DNA of 57,593 bases, taken from Chersky-840 sp035532735 (GTDB lineage Bacteria; Actinomycetota; Acidimicrobiia; Acidimicrobiales; UBA8190). Below are positions 25,026-33,766 of this stretch, in pieces; within the stretch, counting starts at the first letter, position 1; every line of letters begins with the position of its first letter. The stretch is taken from NCBI GenBank assembly GCA_035532735.1, contig DATKQM010000019.1, positions 1 through 57,593 on the forward strand. The letters are read 5' to 3'. Below the pieces are notes generated by a model that was not told the origin of the DNA, searched no databases, and worked only from the letters and a program-made list of their open reading frames with translations. A program made the position numbers and the translations under genes.

Positions 25026-25725
25026 GGTCCAGGGCCTGTCGGTCTCCTATGGAGCAGTGGAAGCACTCAAGTCGGTGACATTCTCCGCACGACCCGGAGC
25101 CATCACGGCGATTCTCGGTGCGAACGGGGCGGGGAAGACCACGTTGCTTCGCACGATCAGCGGCTTGGTGAAGCCTCGCGCCGGAGCAGTCCGGTTCGCC
25201 GGAGAAAAGCTCCTGGGCAGAGCGGTGGAGGACATCGCTCGACGTGGTGTCTCTCATGTCCCCGAAGGACGTGGGGTCATATCCGAGTTGACCGTGGAGG
25301 ACAATCTCCGGCTGGCCACGTTGTGGTGCATGGCCCGGCGGGAACGTCAGAAGGCGATCGAGGCCACGTTCGAGCTCTTCCCCCGCCTCCGCGACTTCCG
25401 TCGACGTCACGCGTCGACGCTCTCGGGCGGCGAACGTCAGATGTTGGTCCTGGGCCGCGCTCTGATCTCGCGCCCCAAGCTCCTCTTGCTCGACGAGCCG
25501 TCACTCGGGTTGGCGCCGCTTGTGACCGCACAGCTCATGGCCCTGCTTCGAGATCACACCCAGGGCACGGATCTGACCGTCGTGCTGGTGGAGCAGAATG
25601 CACGCAGCGCCTTATCGGTCTCTCAGGACGCAGTGGTCCTCAATCTCGGTGAGGTGGTGGTCAGCGACGAAGCCGCGGTGATCGCCGCCGACAGCGGCCT
25701 CCGGCATCACTATCTCGGTTTCTAG
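25018..25725 (+). CDS. livF: Branched-chain amino acid-type ABC transporter ATPase LivF
   Basis: 235 aa. Walker A GANGAGKTT, family block VSHVPEGRGVISELTVEDNL, canonical signature LSGGERQMLVLGRAL, Walker B LLLLDEPSLGLAP, switch region VVLVEQNARSAL with the LivF-type Gln/Asn after Glu. Pairs with LivG at the cytoplasmic face. Starts inside the end of livG, so translation is coupled. The following livH GTG is 9 nt after its stop. Confidence 0.95.
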   Translation: MLEVQGLSVSYGAVEALKSVTFSARPGAITAILGANGAGKTTLLRTISGLVKPRAGAVRFAGEKLLGRAVEDIARRGVSHVPEGRGVISELTVEDNLRLATLWCMARRERQKAIEATFELFPRLRDFRRRHASTLSGGERQMLVLGRALISRPKLLLLDEPSLGLAPLVTAQLMALLRDHTQGTDLTVVLVEQNARSALSVSQDAVVLNLGEVVVSDEAAVIAADSGLRHHYLGF

Positions 25726-25734
25726 GAGATCGAC

Positions 25735-26613
25735 GTGAGCCTCTTCGTGAACGTCACGCTGAACGGGATAGCCAACGGGATGATCTTCGCGGCGTTGGCC
25801 CTGGCGCTCGTCCTGGTCTTCCGGGCCACCCGTATCGTCAACTTCGCCCAGGGGGCCATGGGCATGATGACGACATTCATCGCCTCGAGCCTTCTGGGCC
25901 GAGGCGTCGGGTATTGGTGGGCCTTCCTGGCTGTCTTGGTGATCGGGTTCGTACTGGGGGCACTCGTCGAGCGCGTGCTCATCCGGCCGCTCCAAGGCAA
26001 GTCAGAGCTCAATCCCGTCATCGTGACCATCGGACTACTCGTGGTTCTCGAGGGTATCGCCGGAACCATCTACGGCAACTCCAGTCGAGGCTTCCCGGCC
26101 GCCTATTCCCAGAGTGGTCTCACGTTGGGCCACACCAAGATCGCGTTCTCCCATTTTGACGTCTTCATCTTGGTGGCCGTCCTGGTCCTCATGACCGCCA
26201 CGCTCGTGCTGTTCCGAGCCACCAGTCTCGGGTTGCGCATGCGGGCCTCCGCCTTTGCGGGAGAGATCTCCAGACTGCTCGGCGTCCGCGTCGGGCTCTT
26301 GCTCACCCTCGGTTGGGCTCTGGCGGGCGTTGCCGGGTCGCTGTCCGGCCTCCTCGTGGCGCCGACGAGTTCTTTCGGTCCCTATTACATGGACCTGGTC
26401 CTGGTCTACGCATTCACCGCGGCGGTGATCGGGGGCCTCGAGAGTCCGGTCGGCGCGCTGATCGGCGGTCTGATCACGGGACTGAGCATCTCTTACGTCG
26501 GTGGATATCTGGGATCGGGGTTGCAACCGCTCGGGGCCTTGGTCCTGCTCATGGTGGCCCTCATGGCACGTCCCGAAGGGATATTCGCCCGACCTCCGGC
26601 CCGGAGGGTGTGA
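25735..26613 (+). CDS. livH: Branched-chain amino acid-type ABC permease LivH
   Basis: 292 aa, about eight membrane segments. Family opening FVNVTLNGIANGMIFAALAL, RIVNFAQGAMGMM, ERVLIRPLQG, the cytoplasmic EISRLLGVRVGLLLTLGWAL and the ATPase-coupling region, ending ALMARPEGIFARPP. GTG start with TAGGAGA upstream. Its TGA overlaps the ATG of livM by 1 nt (TGATG). Forms the membrane channel with LivM. Confidence 0.95.
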   Translation: MSLFVNVTLNGIANGMIFAALALALVLVFRATRIVNFAQGAMGMMTTFIASSLLGRGVGYWWAFLAVLVIGFVLGALVERVLIRPLQGKSELNPVIVTIGLLVVLEGIAGTIYGNSSRGFPAAYSQSGLTLGHTKIAFSHFDVFILVAVLVLMTATLVLFRATSLGLRMRASAFAGEISRLLGVRVGLLLTLGWALAGVAGSLSGLLVAPTSSFGPYYMDLVLVYAFTAAVIGGLESPVGALIGGLITGLSISYVGGYLGSGLQPLGALVLLMVALMARPEGIFARPPARRV

Positions 26614-27698
26614 TGTCCCCGCCGGGCACCTCTCGATCCTGGGGAGATCGAGCGCCATGGGTGCGCGGTCTCCGGCTGCCCACCCAGCCGCTCGTGCGCC
26701 ACCTCCTCCTCGCCCTGTGTGGTGCCGGCCTCCTCTACGCCATCACGTCCTCGCTCAGCCCCTACAACGACTTCGAAGTCGGCGAGATCGCCCTCTACGT
26801 CATCGCTCTGGCCGGGCTCAGCCTGCTCACGGGGTCAAATGGCCAGATCTCCCTCGGCCACGGGGCCTTCATGGCCGTCGGTGCATACAGCGCGGCCCTC
26901 CTCATGACCCATACCCATCTCAATTTCCTTATCGAGCTCGTCGCCGCGATCGGCGCCGCCGGTCTTCTCGGCCTCGTGATCGGCATCCCGGCCACGCGAT
27001 TGAAAGGTCCCTACCTGGCCGGGCTGACCCTGCTTCTGGCCCTCGCCCTTCCACCGATCGCAGACAAATGGAGCTCCACCTTCGGCGGTGATCAGGGCCT
27101 CACAACGACAACACCGAGCGCCCCGGGCACCATCAACCCCGAAGAATGGCTGGCGTGGATCCAGATCATCGGGGCCCTGATCACCCTCGTGTTGTTGGCC
27201 AACCTCCTTCGGAGTCGCTTCGGACGGTCGTTCCGGGCGGTGCGGGACGACGAGATCGCCGCCTCGCTGGCCGGGATCCACGTGGCGCGGACGAAGGTGA
27301 TCGCGTTCGTGATCAGTGCGGCCTGCGCCGGGCTGGCGGGCGCCTTCTTGGGATTGTCCACCGGTGTCGTGAACACCGGGGAGTTTCCTCTGACCCTGTC
27401 CATCCAGTTGTTGGCCGCCATGGTGCTCGGGGGGACGGGGACGCTGATGGGCATGTGGTGGGGGGCGATCCTCTTGGTCTACCTCCCACAGTGGTCGACG
27501 TCGCTCTCGGGCGATTTCAGCCTCGGGAGTGGGGCGAGCGCGTATCTCGCCACCATCATCTTCGGCGTCGTCCTGATCGTCGTCATGATCGCGGCACCCA
27601 CCGGGATCCAAGGCGGCCTACGGTGGGCGTGGCGACGGCTCTGGAGCCTCAGGCCCGGGACAGGTGATGGCATGTCGAAAATCTCGCGCCCAGCCTGA
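26613..27698 (+). CDS. livM: Branched-chain amino acid-type ABC permease LivM
   Basis: 361 aa. Hydrophilic start of about 30 residues, then eight or so membrane segments with GLSLLTGSNGQISLGHGAFM, IPATRLKGPYLAGLTL, and the coupling helix FRAVRDDEIAASLAGIHVAR typical of LivM. Ends with a short basic tail. The binding-protein gene follows after 52 nt, carrying its own strong ribosome-binding site. Confidence 0.95.
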   Translation: MSPPGTSRSWGDRAPWVRGLRLPTQPLVRHLLLALCGAGLLYAITSSLSPYNDFEVGEIALYVIALAGLSLLTGSNGQISLGHGAFMAVGAYSAALLMTHTHLNFLIELVAAIGAAGLLGLVIGIPATRLKGPYLAGLTLLLALALPPIADKWSSTFGGDQGLTTTTPSAPGTINPEEWLAWIQIIGALITLVLLANLLRSRFGRSFRAVRDDEIAASLAGIHVARTKVIAFVISAACAGLAGAFLGLSTGVVNTGEFPLTLSIQLLAAMVLGGTGTLMGMWWGAILLVYLPQWSTSLSGDFSLGSGASAYLATIIFGVVLIVVMIAAPTGIQGGLRWAWRRLWSLRPGTGDGMSKISRPA

Positions 27699-27750
27699 CG
27701 TGGGCACACTTCGTGAATCACGCCAAGAAGCCATAAAAAAAGGAGCAGCG

Positions 27751-29160
27751 ATGAGACATAGCAATCACACGTCCCTGGCCAGGTACGGGCGCGTGCTCGT
27801 GACCGGTGCTCTGGGAGTCACGCTGGGGGCGACGCTGCTGGCTGCCTGCAGCTCCTCGCCGAAAGCCGCGCCCGCTCAGGGGAACGTGCCCGGTGTGACC
27901 TCGACCAGCATCAACATCGGCGCAACGGTGCCCCTCACCGGGCCCGCAGCCCCGGGTTACGACGAGATCGCTCCGGCTATGGACGCCGTGTTCGGATGGG
28001 TCAACGCGCACGGAGGGGTCCACGGTCGGAAGATCCACTACACCTATCTCGATGACGGATACAACCCCGCCAACACCGCCACACTGACCCGCAAGCTCGT
28101 CCTCCAAGACAACGTCTTCGCGGACGTCGGCTCACTGGGTACGCCCACCCAGACAGCAGTCCAGGGGTTCTTGAACAGCCAGAAGGTTCCTCAGCTCTTC
28201 ATCGAGTCGGGGTGCAACTGCTGGAGCGATTCCCGCTACCCATACAGCTCCGGGTGGCAGCCCCCGTACACCATCGAAGGCAAGATCCTGGGCAGCTATA
28301 TCAAGGCCAACTTCGCGGGCAAGAAGATCGGCTACCTGTACCAAGGTGACGAGTTCGGCAACGACTTCGTCAAGGGACTCGACATGGAGATCCCGTCATC
28401 GTCGGTGGTCTCGCGTCAGAATTACGATGCCGCCACGTTGGCAGGTCCCCTGTCCAACCAGATGGCCGCGCTGAAGGCTGCCGGAGCACAGGTCATCGCC
28501 ATGGCCACGATCCCCGCCGCAACCGCCCTGGCCATGCTTCCGGCCGCGGCGATCGGGTACCTGCCCCAGTACGTGATTTCCAACGTCGGGGCCGACACGC
28601 CGACCGTCGGGCCCCTGCTGGCATCGTTCACCCAGAAGGGTGGGGGAAGCGCAGCTCAAGCCAAGGCAGCCACGGGTCTCTTGAACGGCGTCATCACTGA
28701 CGCGTACTTCGCTCCTGAGGCCAATGTGTCCAACCCCTGGGTCCAGGTGGAGAAGAAGTTGCTACAGGACTATGCGCCGGCTTTGTATGCGAAGTCCGGG
28801 CTCGATGGCAATACCCAGTACGGCATCGCGTTGGCCTACACATTCGTCGAGGCCTTGCGGGCGACCGGGAAGAACCTCACCCGCCCACGGCTGCTGGCGG
28901 CCATTGCCACCGCTGGGAAGAACTTCGTCACGCCCGGGTTCGTGCCCCTGTCGTATTCGAGCACGGTGCACTTCGGCTTCGAGGGCTCCCAGGTCATCAA
29001 GCTCAGCAGCACGGCCCCACCCGCGGTCACACCCAGCGGAAGTTGGATCGGCAGTACGCCGGTCACTCCGGTCGAGGTGACCGATGTGGGTTCGGGTCCG
29101 GTGACCAGGTACAAGGGCACGACCTCCTCGCCACCGAAGAGCTTGGTTTCGACGTCGTAG
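27751..29160 (+). CDS. livK: LIV-type ABC transporter substrate-binding lipoprotein
   Basis: 469 aa from ATG 27751 (AAAGGAGCAGCG before it). Lipoprotein signal LGVTLGATLLAACSSS with lipobox Cys. Mature Peripla_BP_6 fold: INIGATVPLTGPAAPGYDEI, NAHGGVHGRKIHYTYLDDGY, IGYLYQGDEFGNDFVKGLDM, QYGIALAYTFVEALRATGKN. Captures the solute outside the membrane for LivHMGF. Last gene of the operon, followed by a hairpin at 29197-29232. It is only distantly like the orphan binding protein at 3856-5232. Confidence 0.93.
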   Translation: MRHSNHTSLARYGRVLVTGALGVTLGATLLAACSSSPKAAPAQGNVPGVTSTSINIGATVPLTGPAAPGYDEIAPAMDAVFGWVNAHGGVHGRKIHYTYLDDGYNPANTATLTRKLVLQDNVFADVGSLGTPTQTAVQGFLNSQKVPQLFIESGCNCWSDSRYPYSSGWQPPYTIEGKILGSYIKANFAGKKIGYLYQGDEFGNDFVKGLDMEIPSSSVVSRQNYDAATLAGPLSNQMAALKAAGAQVIAMATIPAATALAMLPAAAIGYLPQYVISNVGADTPTVGPLLASFTQKGGGSAAQAKAATGLLNGVITDAYFAPEANVSNPWVQVEKKLLQDYAPALYAKSGLDGNTQYGIALAYTFVEALRATGKNLTRPRLLAAIATAGKNFVTPGFVPLSYSSTVHFGFEGSQVIKLSSTAPPAVTPSGSWIGSTPVTPVEVTDVGSGPVTRYKGTTSSPPKSLVSTS

Positions 29161-29196
29161 TCAACGTCACAGCCGACTGTCCGTCCGGCGCGAGAT

Positions 29197-29232
29197 ATCC
29201 GATGGCGGGGGCGAAAGCCTCCGCCATCGGAT
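29197..29232. terminator. Strong hairpin between convergent genes, likely bidirectional terminator
   Basis: Arms ATCCGATGGCGG and CCGCCATCGGAT are perfect over 12 bp, with an inner GGC-GAAA-GCC tetraloop stem. Outer CGGCGC / GCGCCG arms (29186-29191, 29233-29238) can extend it. It lies 36 nt after the binding-protein stop and 50 nt before the end of the convergent hydrolase gene. No T-run. Confidence 0.7.
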
Positions 29233-29281
29233 GCGCCGACGGGTGGTGCCGGCCACGGCAAGAGCGCGAGCGGGACTCGAG

Positions 29282-30073
29282 TTAGGAGACTTTCAACCGC
29301 TGTGTGAAGAAGTCGAGGACCTGATCGAGCGCAGCCCGGGTGGGCGTCCCCTCACGGTCGTCGAGGTGCTCGGTCAGCACCGAGTGCGCGTTTTTCGGGT
29401 GTCCGTGGGGGTTGCCCGGCGAGGAATCGAGCTCCACGGCTATAAAGCCGTCGCCCAACTCGCGGCGCAACGTGTCGAAACGTGCTTCGAAGCAGAACGG
29501 GTCATGGGTGAAACGGAGCCCGATGAGACATGCACCGTCGGCTACGCGGTCCTTCACCTTGGCCAGATCCGAATCAGAGATACCGATATCCGCCTTGTGT
29601 CTCTTCGAGATCGGGAACGGCAAGGAGGGCTGGCTCAGCACAGGCGCCACCACGGTGTCGTCGACCATCATCGCCAGGGCGAATCCCCCCGTGAAGCACA
29701 TGCCGACCGCACCGACCCCCGGACCACCGCACCGTTCGTGCTCGTGGGCCGCCAATGCCCGCAGCCACACCGTCACCGGGCTGGTCTTCTTCAAGGCCCA
29801 CACCGAGAACTCCCGGGACACACAGGCGGGTCCGATCGACTTGAGCGCAGTGGAGACCGACGCCGCCGCGCCGGGTACTCCGAAAAGATGCGGCAGGACC
29901 GCGGTGCACCCGATGGCGGCGACCTTGCGGGCGAAGCCGGCGACGTTCGGGGTGATCCCGGGGATCTCGGCGATCACGATCACGGCCGGGCCCGAGCCCA
30001 GACGATAGATGTCCCTCGTCTTGCCCTGGGCGGTGAACTGCTCCTTGGTGAAATCGGCCAACACGTCATTCAT
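29282..30073 (-). CDS. Dienelactone hydrolase family protein
   Basis: 263 aa. Alpha/beta fold: PAVIVIAEIPGITPNVAGFA with the family Glu, nucleophile Cys126 in GAVGMCFTGG, an acid in the RFTHDPFCF region, and His in NAHSVLT, giving the Cys-Asp-His triad of dienelactone hydrolases. No signal peptide, so cytoplasmic. Dienelactone hydrolases open lactones in chloroaromatic breakdown, but most members of this broad family have other ester substrates. Convergent with the LIV operon; divergent from the diguanylate cyclase. Confidence 0.88.
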   Translation of the reverse strand: MNDVLADFTKEQFTAQGKTRDIYRLGSGPAVIVIAEIPGITPNVAGFARKVAAIGCTAVLPHLFGVPGAAASVSTALKSIGPACVSREFSVWALKKTSPVTVWLRALAAHEHERCGGPGVGAVGMCFTGGFALAMMVDDTVVAPVLSQPSLPFPISKRHKADIGISDSDLAKVKDRVADGACLIGLRFTHDPFCFEARFDTLRRELGDGFIAVELDSSPGNPHGHPKNAHSVLTEHLDDREGTPTRAALDQVLDFFTQRLKVS

Positions 30074-30216
30074 GGGCCTTCGCCTCCGATGCTGCGCCGT
30101 CGATTCCGGTGGTCATGGGGGTTTGGAGCATAACCATCGCCTACGGAGCCCACCTCGTCCCTGGCCCTTGCCACGGTGCTCGGAAAACCACGACGCGACC
30201 GCGTCCGGGGTCCCAT

Positions 30217-30234
30217 GGCGGCCTGAAGGCCGCC
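30217..30234. promoter_or_regulatory. Hairpin in the leader of the diguanylate cyclase gene
   Basis: GGCGGCC, loop TGAA, GGCCGCC: a perfect 7-bp stem about 90 nt before the start at 30323. The right arm can instead pair with its flank (GAAGGC / GCCTTC), so two folds compete. It could be an attenuator or a terminator; no riboswitch class is recognisable. Confidence 0.3.
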
Positions 30235-30322
30235 TTCGGCCATCGGTTGATAACGACAACAATTGACAGAGACAAGGCCTCCCATGGTCAAGATCCTGGG
30301 GCCCGTGGTCGACCCCTAAGGG

Positions 30323-32404
30323 GTGGGCGATTCCGACTCCACGCAGCAATTGGCCAACTCGATGCTCGGGGCCCTCCTCGCCGTCGTGCACCAGGCCGGA
30401 GGCGACTTCTCGGTCTCTCGGGTCCTGGCGCAAGCCGGCGAGCAACGCTCCGCGGCCGACCTCAGACGCCCCGACGGTTGGAGCTCGTACCAACAGGGCC
30501 TCGACCTCTTCCGAGCCGCCGCCCAGGTCCTCTCCGATCCCGATGTCGGGCGCAAGGCCGGGGTGGAGGTCTTCCGCCAGTACGCCGGAACCGAGGTCCT
30601 CGCACTCCTGCGTTCCATCGGGTCCCCCGCCGAGATGCTGCGGGCCTATCCGGCCATCTCGGCCAAGCAATCGACCATCACCCGCGCCGAAGTCGTCGAG
30701 GTCAGAGAGACCCATGGTCTCATCAGCGTGGTCACGCCGGACCACACCCGGGACGCACTCTTCTGTGGTTACACGGTGGGTGCCCTGTCGCAATTCCCGG
30801 TGTTGTTCGGGATGGAGCCGGCCGATGTCGAAGAGATCGAATGTCAGACCCGAGGCGACGCGCGATGTCTGGTCCGGGTGGGCTGGGACCCGACGTCGTC
30901 GGTCGAGGCCAGCCTCGAGCGCGAGGTCGTGGTGCTCAGAGAGCAGGCTCTGGTGCTGACGAAGCGCTTCGAGTCTCTCGAGTCGGTGGCCAAGGAGCTG
31001 GCATCGTCACGCGACGTCAACTCCATGCTCGAGACGATCACCCAAAGAGCAGGTGTCGCTGTCCGTGCTCCGCGGTACCTCCTCGTCGCCCAACTCCCCG
31101 GGGACGTCGCTCCGCGGATCCATCACGTGGGCTTCGCTGGTGACGAGGCAGAACGGGCAGCCCACGAGGTCCTGCATGCGAATTCGACGAGCGATCCGTC
31201 GCGCCTGGTGGTCGACATCGAATCGACCCGGGGCAACTTCGGACGTCTCGCCGCCTTCTTCCCCGAGCACTACCACTTCTTGCCCCAAGAGCGCTCTTTG
31301 TTGATGGCCTACGCCGGGCATGCCGCCGCGGCCCTGGGGACGGCTGCGGCCCTGGACGAGTCTCGTGACCGGAACACGACCCTCAGCGCGCTGCTGGCTC
31401 TCGGAAAAGCACTGGCGGAAAGGGCCACCCGGACCGAGGTCGCCGAGCGTCTGGCCGGCGCCATACCGGTCATATCGGGCCATGACGAGGCGCACGTGCT
31501 GTTGTGGGATCCCGGTGACGCGCTCTTGGCCCGGGTGGCCTCGACGTCGCCAGAGGCTCCGGCCCACGCCGAGCAGGGGCCGGGGGCGCTCCGCAACAGC
31601 GCAGTGGAGAGTCGGCTCCTCATGATGTCCACGCCGGCGCTCGTGCACGCGACCTCTGACCCGATCCTGTCTTCCATCTTGACGATCACGGGCCTCGCAT
31701 CGGGCGTCGTCGTCCCCATCACGGCTCGCGACACGCTGTTCGGGGCGCTCGTCGTGGGCTCGACGGGTCACGAGCTCAGGGCCGACGCCGCTCTATGGGA
31801 GCGGCTGAGCGGAGCCGCCAGCCTGGCTGCGACCGCGCTCGACGGCGTGGCTCTGCTCGAGGAGGTTCGTCATCAGGCGCTGCACGACCCGGTGACCGAC
31901 CTGGCCAACTCTCGACTGTTCGAAGACAGGGTGTCCCAAGCCGTGTCCATCGCACGACGCAGCGAATCCAACCTGGCTCTGCTCTTCGTGGATCTCGACC
32001 GGTTCAAATGCGTGAACGACAACCACGGCCACAAAGTGGGTGACGAGCTGTTGCGAGCGGTCGCACAACGTCTCTTAGCGGCGATACGAGACGAGGACAC
32101 CGTGGCCCGGATCGGCGGCGACGAATTCGGGATCCTCCTCCAGCACGTGTCTGACCCCGACGACGCCGAAGTCGTCGCGGCCGGGATCGTCACCGCCCTC
32201 GGCGAGCCCTTTGCCATCCGGGATCTCACCCTCTCCATCGGCGCCAGCGTCGGGATCGCCGTCTTCCCCGAGCGTGGCGACACCTACGACTCGGTCATCT
32301 CCCGAGCCGACAGCGCCATGTACCAGGCCAAGGCGGACGGCCGGGGCCGCTTCCAGACCTCTCGACCGACGTCGGGCCTGGGCCATCGCCAAGCCCAGAC
32401 GTAG
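30323..32404 (+). CDS. Soluble diguanylate cyclase with sensory N-terminus and two GAF-like domains
   Basis: 693 aa, no membrane helix. Residues about 1-195: sensory domain with FCGYTVGALSQFPVLFG and the end motif IECQTRGDARCLVRVGW, as in V4R/heme-associated sensors of actinobacterial cyclases. Then a short coiled coil, two GAF-like domains (about 215-345 and 365-510), and a GGDEF domain (about 525-685) with GGDEF at 598-602. The inhibitory site RDED nine residues upstream fits RxxD, so product inhibition is expected. Makes c-di-GMP from two GTP. The GTG start is weakly supported. No EAL domain. Confidence 0.92.
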   Translation: MGDSDSTQQLANSMLGALLAVVHQAGGDFSVSRVLAQAGEQRSAADLRRPDGWSSYQQGLDLFRAAAQVLSDPDVGRKAGVEVFRQYAGTEVLALLRSIGSPAEMLRAYPAISAKQSTITRAEVVEVRETHGLISVVTPDHTRDALFCGYTVGALSQFPVLFGMEPADVEEIECQTRGDARCLVRVGWDPTSSVEASLEREVVVLREQALVLTKRFESLESVAKELASSRDVNSMLETITQRAGVAVRAPRYLLVAQLPGDVAPRIHHVGFAGDEAERAAHEVLHANSTSDPSRLVVDIESTRGNFGRLAAFFPEHYHFLPQERSLLMAYAGHAAAALGTAAALDESRDRNTTLSALLALGKALAERATRTEVAERLAGAIPVISGHDEAHVLLWDPGDALLARVASTSPEAPAHAEQGPGALRNSAVESRLLMMSTPALVHATSDPILSSILTITGLASGVVVPITARDTLFGALVVGSTGHELRADAALWERLSGAASLAATALDGVALLEEVRHQALHDPVTDLANSRLFEDRVSQAVSIARRSESNLALLFVDLDRFKCVNDNHGHKVGDELLRAVAQRLLAAIRDEDTVARIGGDEFGILLQHVSDPDDAEVVAAGIVTALGEPFAIRDLTLSIGASVGIAVFPERGDTYDSVISRADSAMYQAKADGRGRFQTSRPTSGLGHRQAQT

Positions 32405-32420
32405 GTCCGGTCGGGACCGG

Positions 32421-32807
32421 CTACCGGGACCCGCTGCCGTAGGGGCGGGTCAAGATCTCGAGGAGATGGCCGTCGGGATCGGGAAAGTAGACACCCCGTC
32501 CCCCGTCGTTCCGGTTGATCTCTCCCGGCCGGCTCATCCCCGGGTCGGCCCAATGGTCCAACCCCTGTCCGGTGATGCGGTCGAGGATCAGGTCGAAGTC
32601 GTCTTCGGTCACGAGAAAGGCGTAGTGCTGCGATGCAATCGTGCTGTCGATCTCGTGGAAGTCGAGCGAGACATCGTTGGCCGCCTCCACGACCAGAAAC
32701 GGCCCGAAGCGAACCGGCGTGGCCAGGCCCAGCGTCTCGGCGAGGAACGACGAGGAGACCTCTTGGTCTCGACACCACACGATGGTGTGGTTGAGCGCCG
32801 CGGTCAT
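32421..32807 (-). CDS. VOC family protein
   Basis: 128 aa single VOC unit: LNHTIVWCRDQEVSSSFLAE, TLGLATPVRFGPFLVVE, SQHYAFLVTEDDFDLILDRI and GRGVYFPDPDGHLLEILTRP. His in LNHT, His in QHYAF and Glu in LEIL match a VOC metal site. ATG 32807 chosen because similarity begins there; the frame upstream overlaps the next gene. 25 nt after the VOC gene at 32833, so cotranscribed. Convergent with the cyclase gene, only 16 nt apart. Substrate unknown. Confidence 0.87.
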   Translation of the reverse strand: MTAALNHTIVWCRDQEVSSSFLAETLGLATPVRFGPFLVVEAANDVSLDFHEIDSTIASQHYAFLVTEDDFDLILDRITGQGLDHWADPGMSRPGEINRNDGGRGVYFPDPDGHLLEILTRPYGSGSR

Positions 32808-32832
32808 ATTCAGGCCGTCCTTGGTCTCGAGC

Positions 32833-33294
32833 TCATCCCGCCGCGACCTGCGCGGCACGCTTCTCCATCTCGTCGGGCGACACGTCCTCGATGTGGGTGG
32901 CAACGCTCCAGCGGTGTCCGAAGGGGTCGTCGAACATCCCCGACCGATCGCCGTAGAACTGGTCCTGGACGGCGCGGACCTCGGTCGCGCCGCCTTGGAG
33001 CGCACGTGCGAAGACACGGTCGACGTCCTCGACGTAGATCGTCAGGGTGACCGGGGTCCCGCCCAGTGTCTTCGGGCTCACACCGCCCATCCCGGGGAAC
33101 TCGTCGGCCAACATGATCACCGAGTCGCCGATCTGGAGCTCGGCGTGGCCCAACTTGCCGTCGGGCCCGGCCAGACGCATTCGCTCCTGGGCGCCGAAGA
33201 CGCTGCAGTAGAAGTCGATGGCGTCCGCCGCGCCGCACACCGACAGGTAGGGGCACACACGGGGATAGTCGGCGGGAATGGGGTTGACGGGCAT
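32833..33294 (-). CDS. PhnB-like VOC family protein
   Basis: 153 aa: YPRVCPYLSVCGAADAIDFY, VFGAQERMRLAGPDGKLGHA, LQIGDSVIMLADEFPG, VTLTIYVEDVDRVFARALQG, GDRSGMFDDPFGHRWSVATH. This is the 'PhnB/glyoxalase-like' subgroup; despite the name such proteins are not shown to act on phosphonates, so no link with the phosphonate genes at 45-48 kb is claimed. Upstream partner of the VOC gene at 32421. Confidence 0.88.
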   Translation of the reverse strand: MPVNPIPADYPRVCPYLSVCGAADAIDFYCSVFGAQERMRLAGPDGKLGHAELQIGDSVIMLADEFPGMGGVSPKTLGGTPVTLTIYVEDVDRVFARALQGGATEVRAVQDQFYGDRSGMFDDPFGHRWSVATHIEDVSPDEMEKRAAQVAAG

Positions 33295-33393
33295 GACCCT
33301 GCCTCCTTGGCAAACGTATGTTCGACTCAGGCAGAGTACCGAACGCCGTCGGCCCCGACAAGAGCCCGCCGGCGCAGCGGTGGCAGGCGCAGC

Positions 33394-33732
33394 TCAGGCT
33401 TGCCCGGCCTCTTCGATGGTCAGCTCGGCGGCCGGGTCGGCTTCGAGCCGAGCCTCGGGGATGGGCAGCCCGCTGCGGATCGAGAGTCCGAAGATTCCCT
33501 CGTCGATGCGCCGCTCGGCCCGGTCGAGGGCGTCCAGACGAGCCCGCAGGCTGGTCGCCACGGCATCGTCGGCCTCCTCGGCGGTGAGGCGTTCGGCCGG
33601 GTCGGCGAGGTCGCCGGGCTCGTTGGCCGCGGCCCTGTCGTCTTGGCCCGCGGCGGTGGTCTCGCGCAGAAGGATCTCCACTCGCGCCCGTTCTGCTCCC
33701 ACCAGGGCTCGAGCCCGTGCTTCGTCCATCAT
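33394..33732 (-). CDS. DksA/TraR-like protein without zinc cysteines
   Basis: 112 aa from ATG 33732 (GAGGAGAG before it). Coiled-coil N-terminal half (RARALVGAERARVEILLRET), GDLADPAERLTAEEADDAVA, then the DksA-type C-terminus GIFGLSIRSGLPIPEARLEA and DPAAELTIEE. The usual zinc finger CxxC...CxxC is replaced: SIRS stands where CxxC belongs and no Cys occurs at all. It may bind the RNA polymerase secondary channel as Cys-poor DksA paralogs do; that is inference. 34 nt after the stop of the MFS gene, likely same transcript. Confidence 0.78.
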   Translation of the reverse strand: MMDEARARALVGAERARVEILLRETTAAGQDDRAAANEPGDLADPAERLTAEEADDAVATSLRARLDALDRAERRIDEGIFGLSIRSGLPIPEARLEADPAAELTIEEAGQA

Positions 33733-33766
33733 CTCTCCTCTGTCTCTGCTCTCGTGCAGCGTTCCG

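Noticed and set aside
32833..33294. Link of the PhnB-like VOC gene with the phosphonate operon
   Set aside because: The PhnB name is historical, the gene lies 12 kb away in another transcript, and nothing in its sequence indicates phosphonate use.
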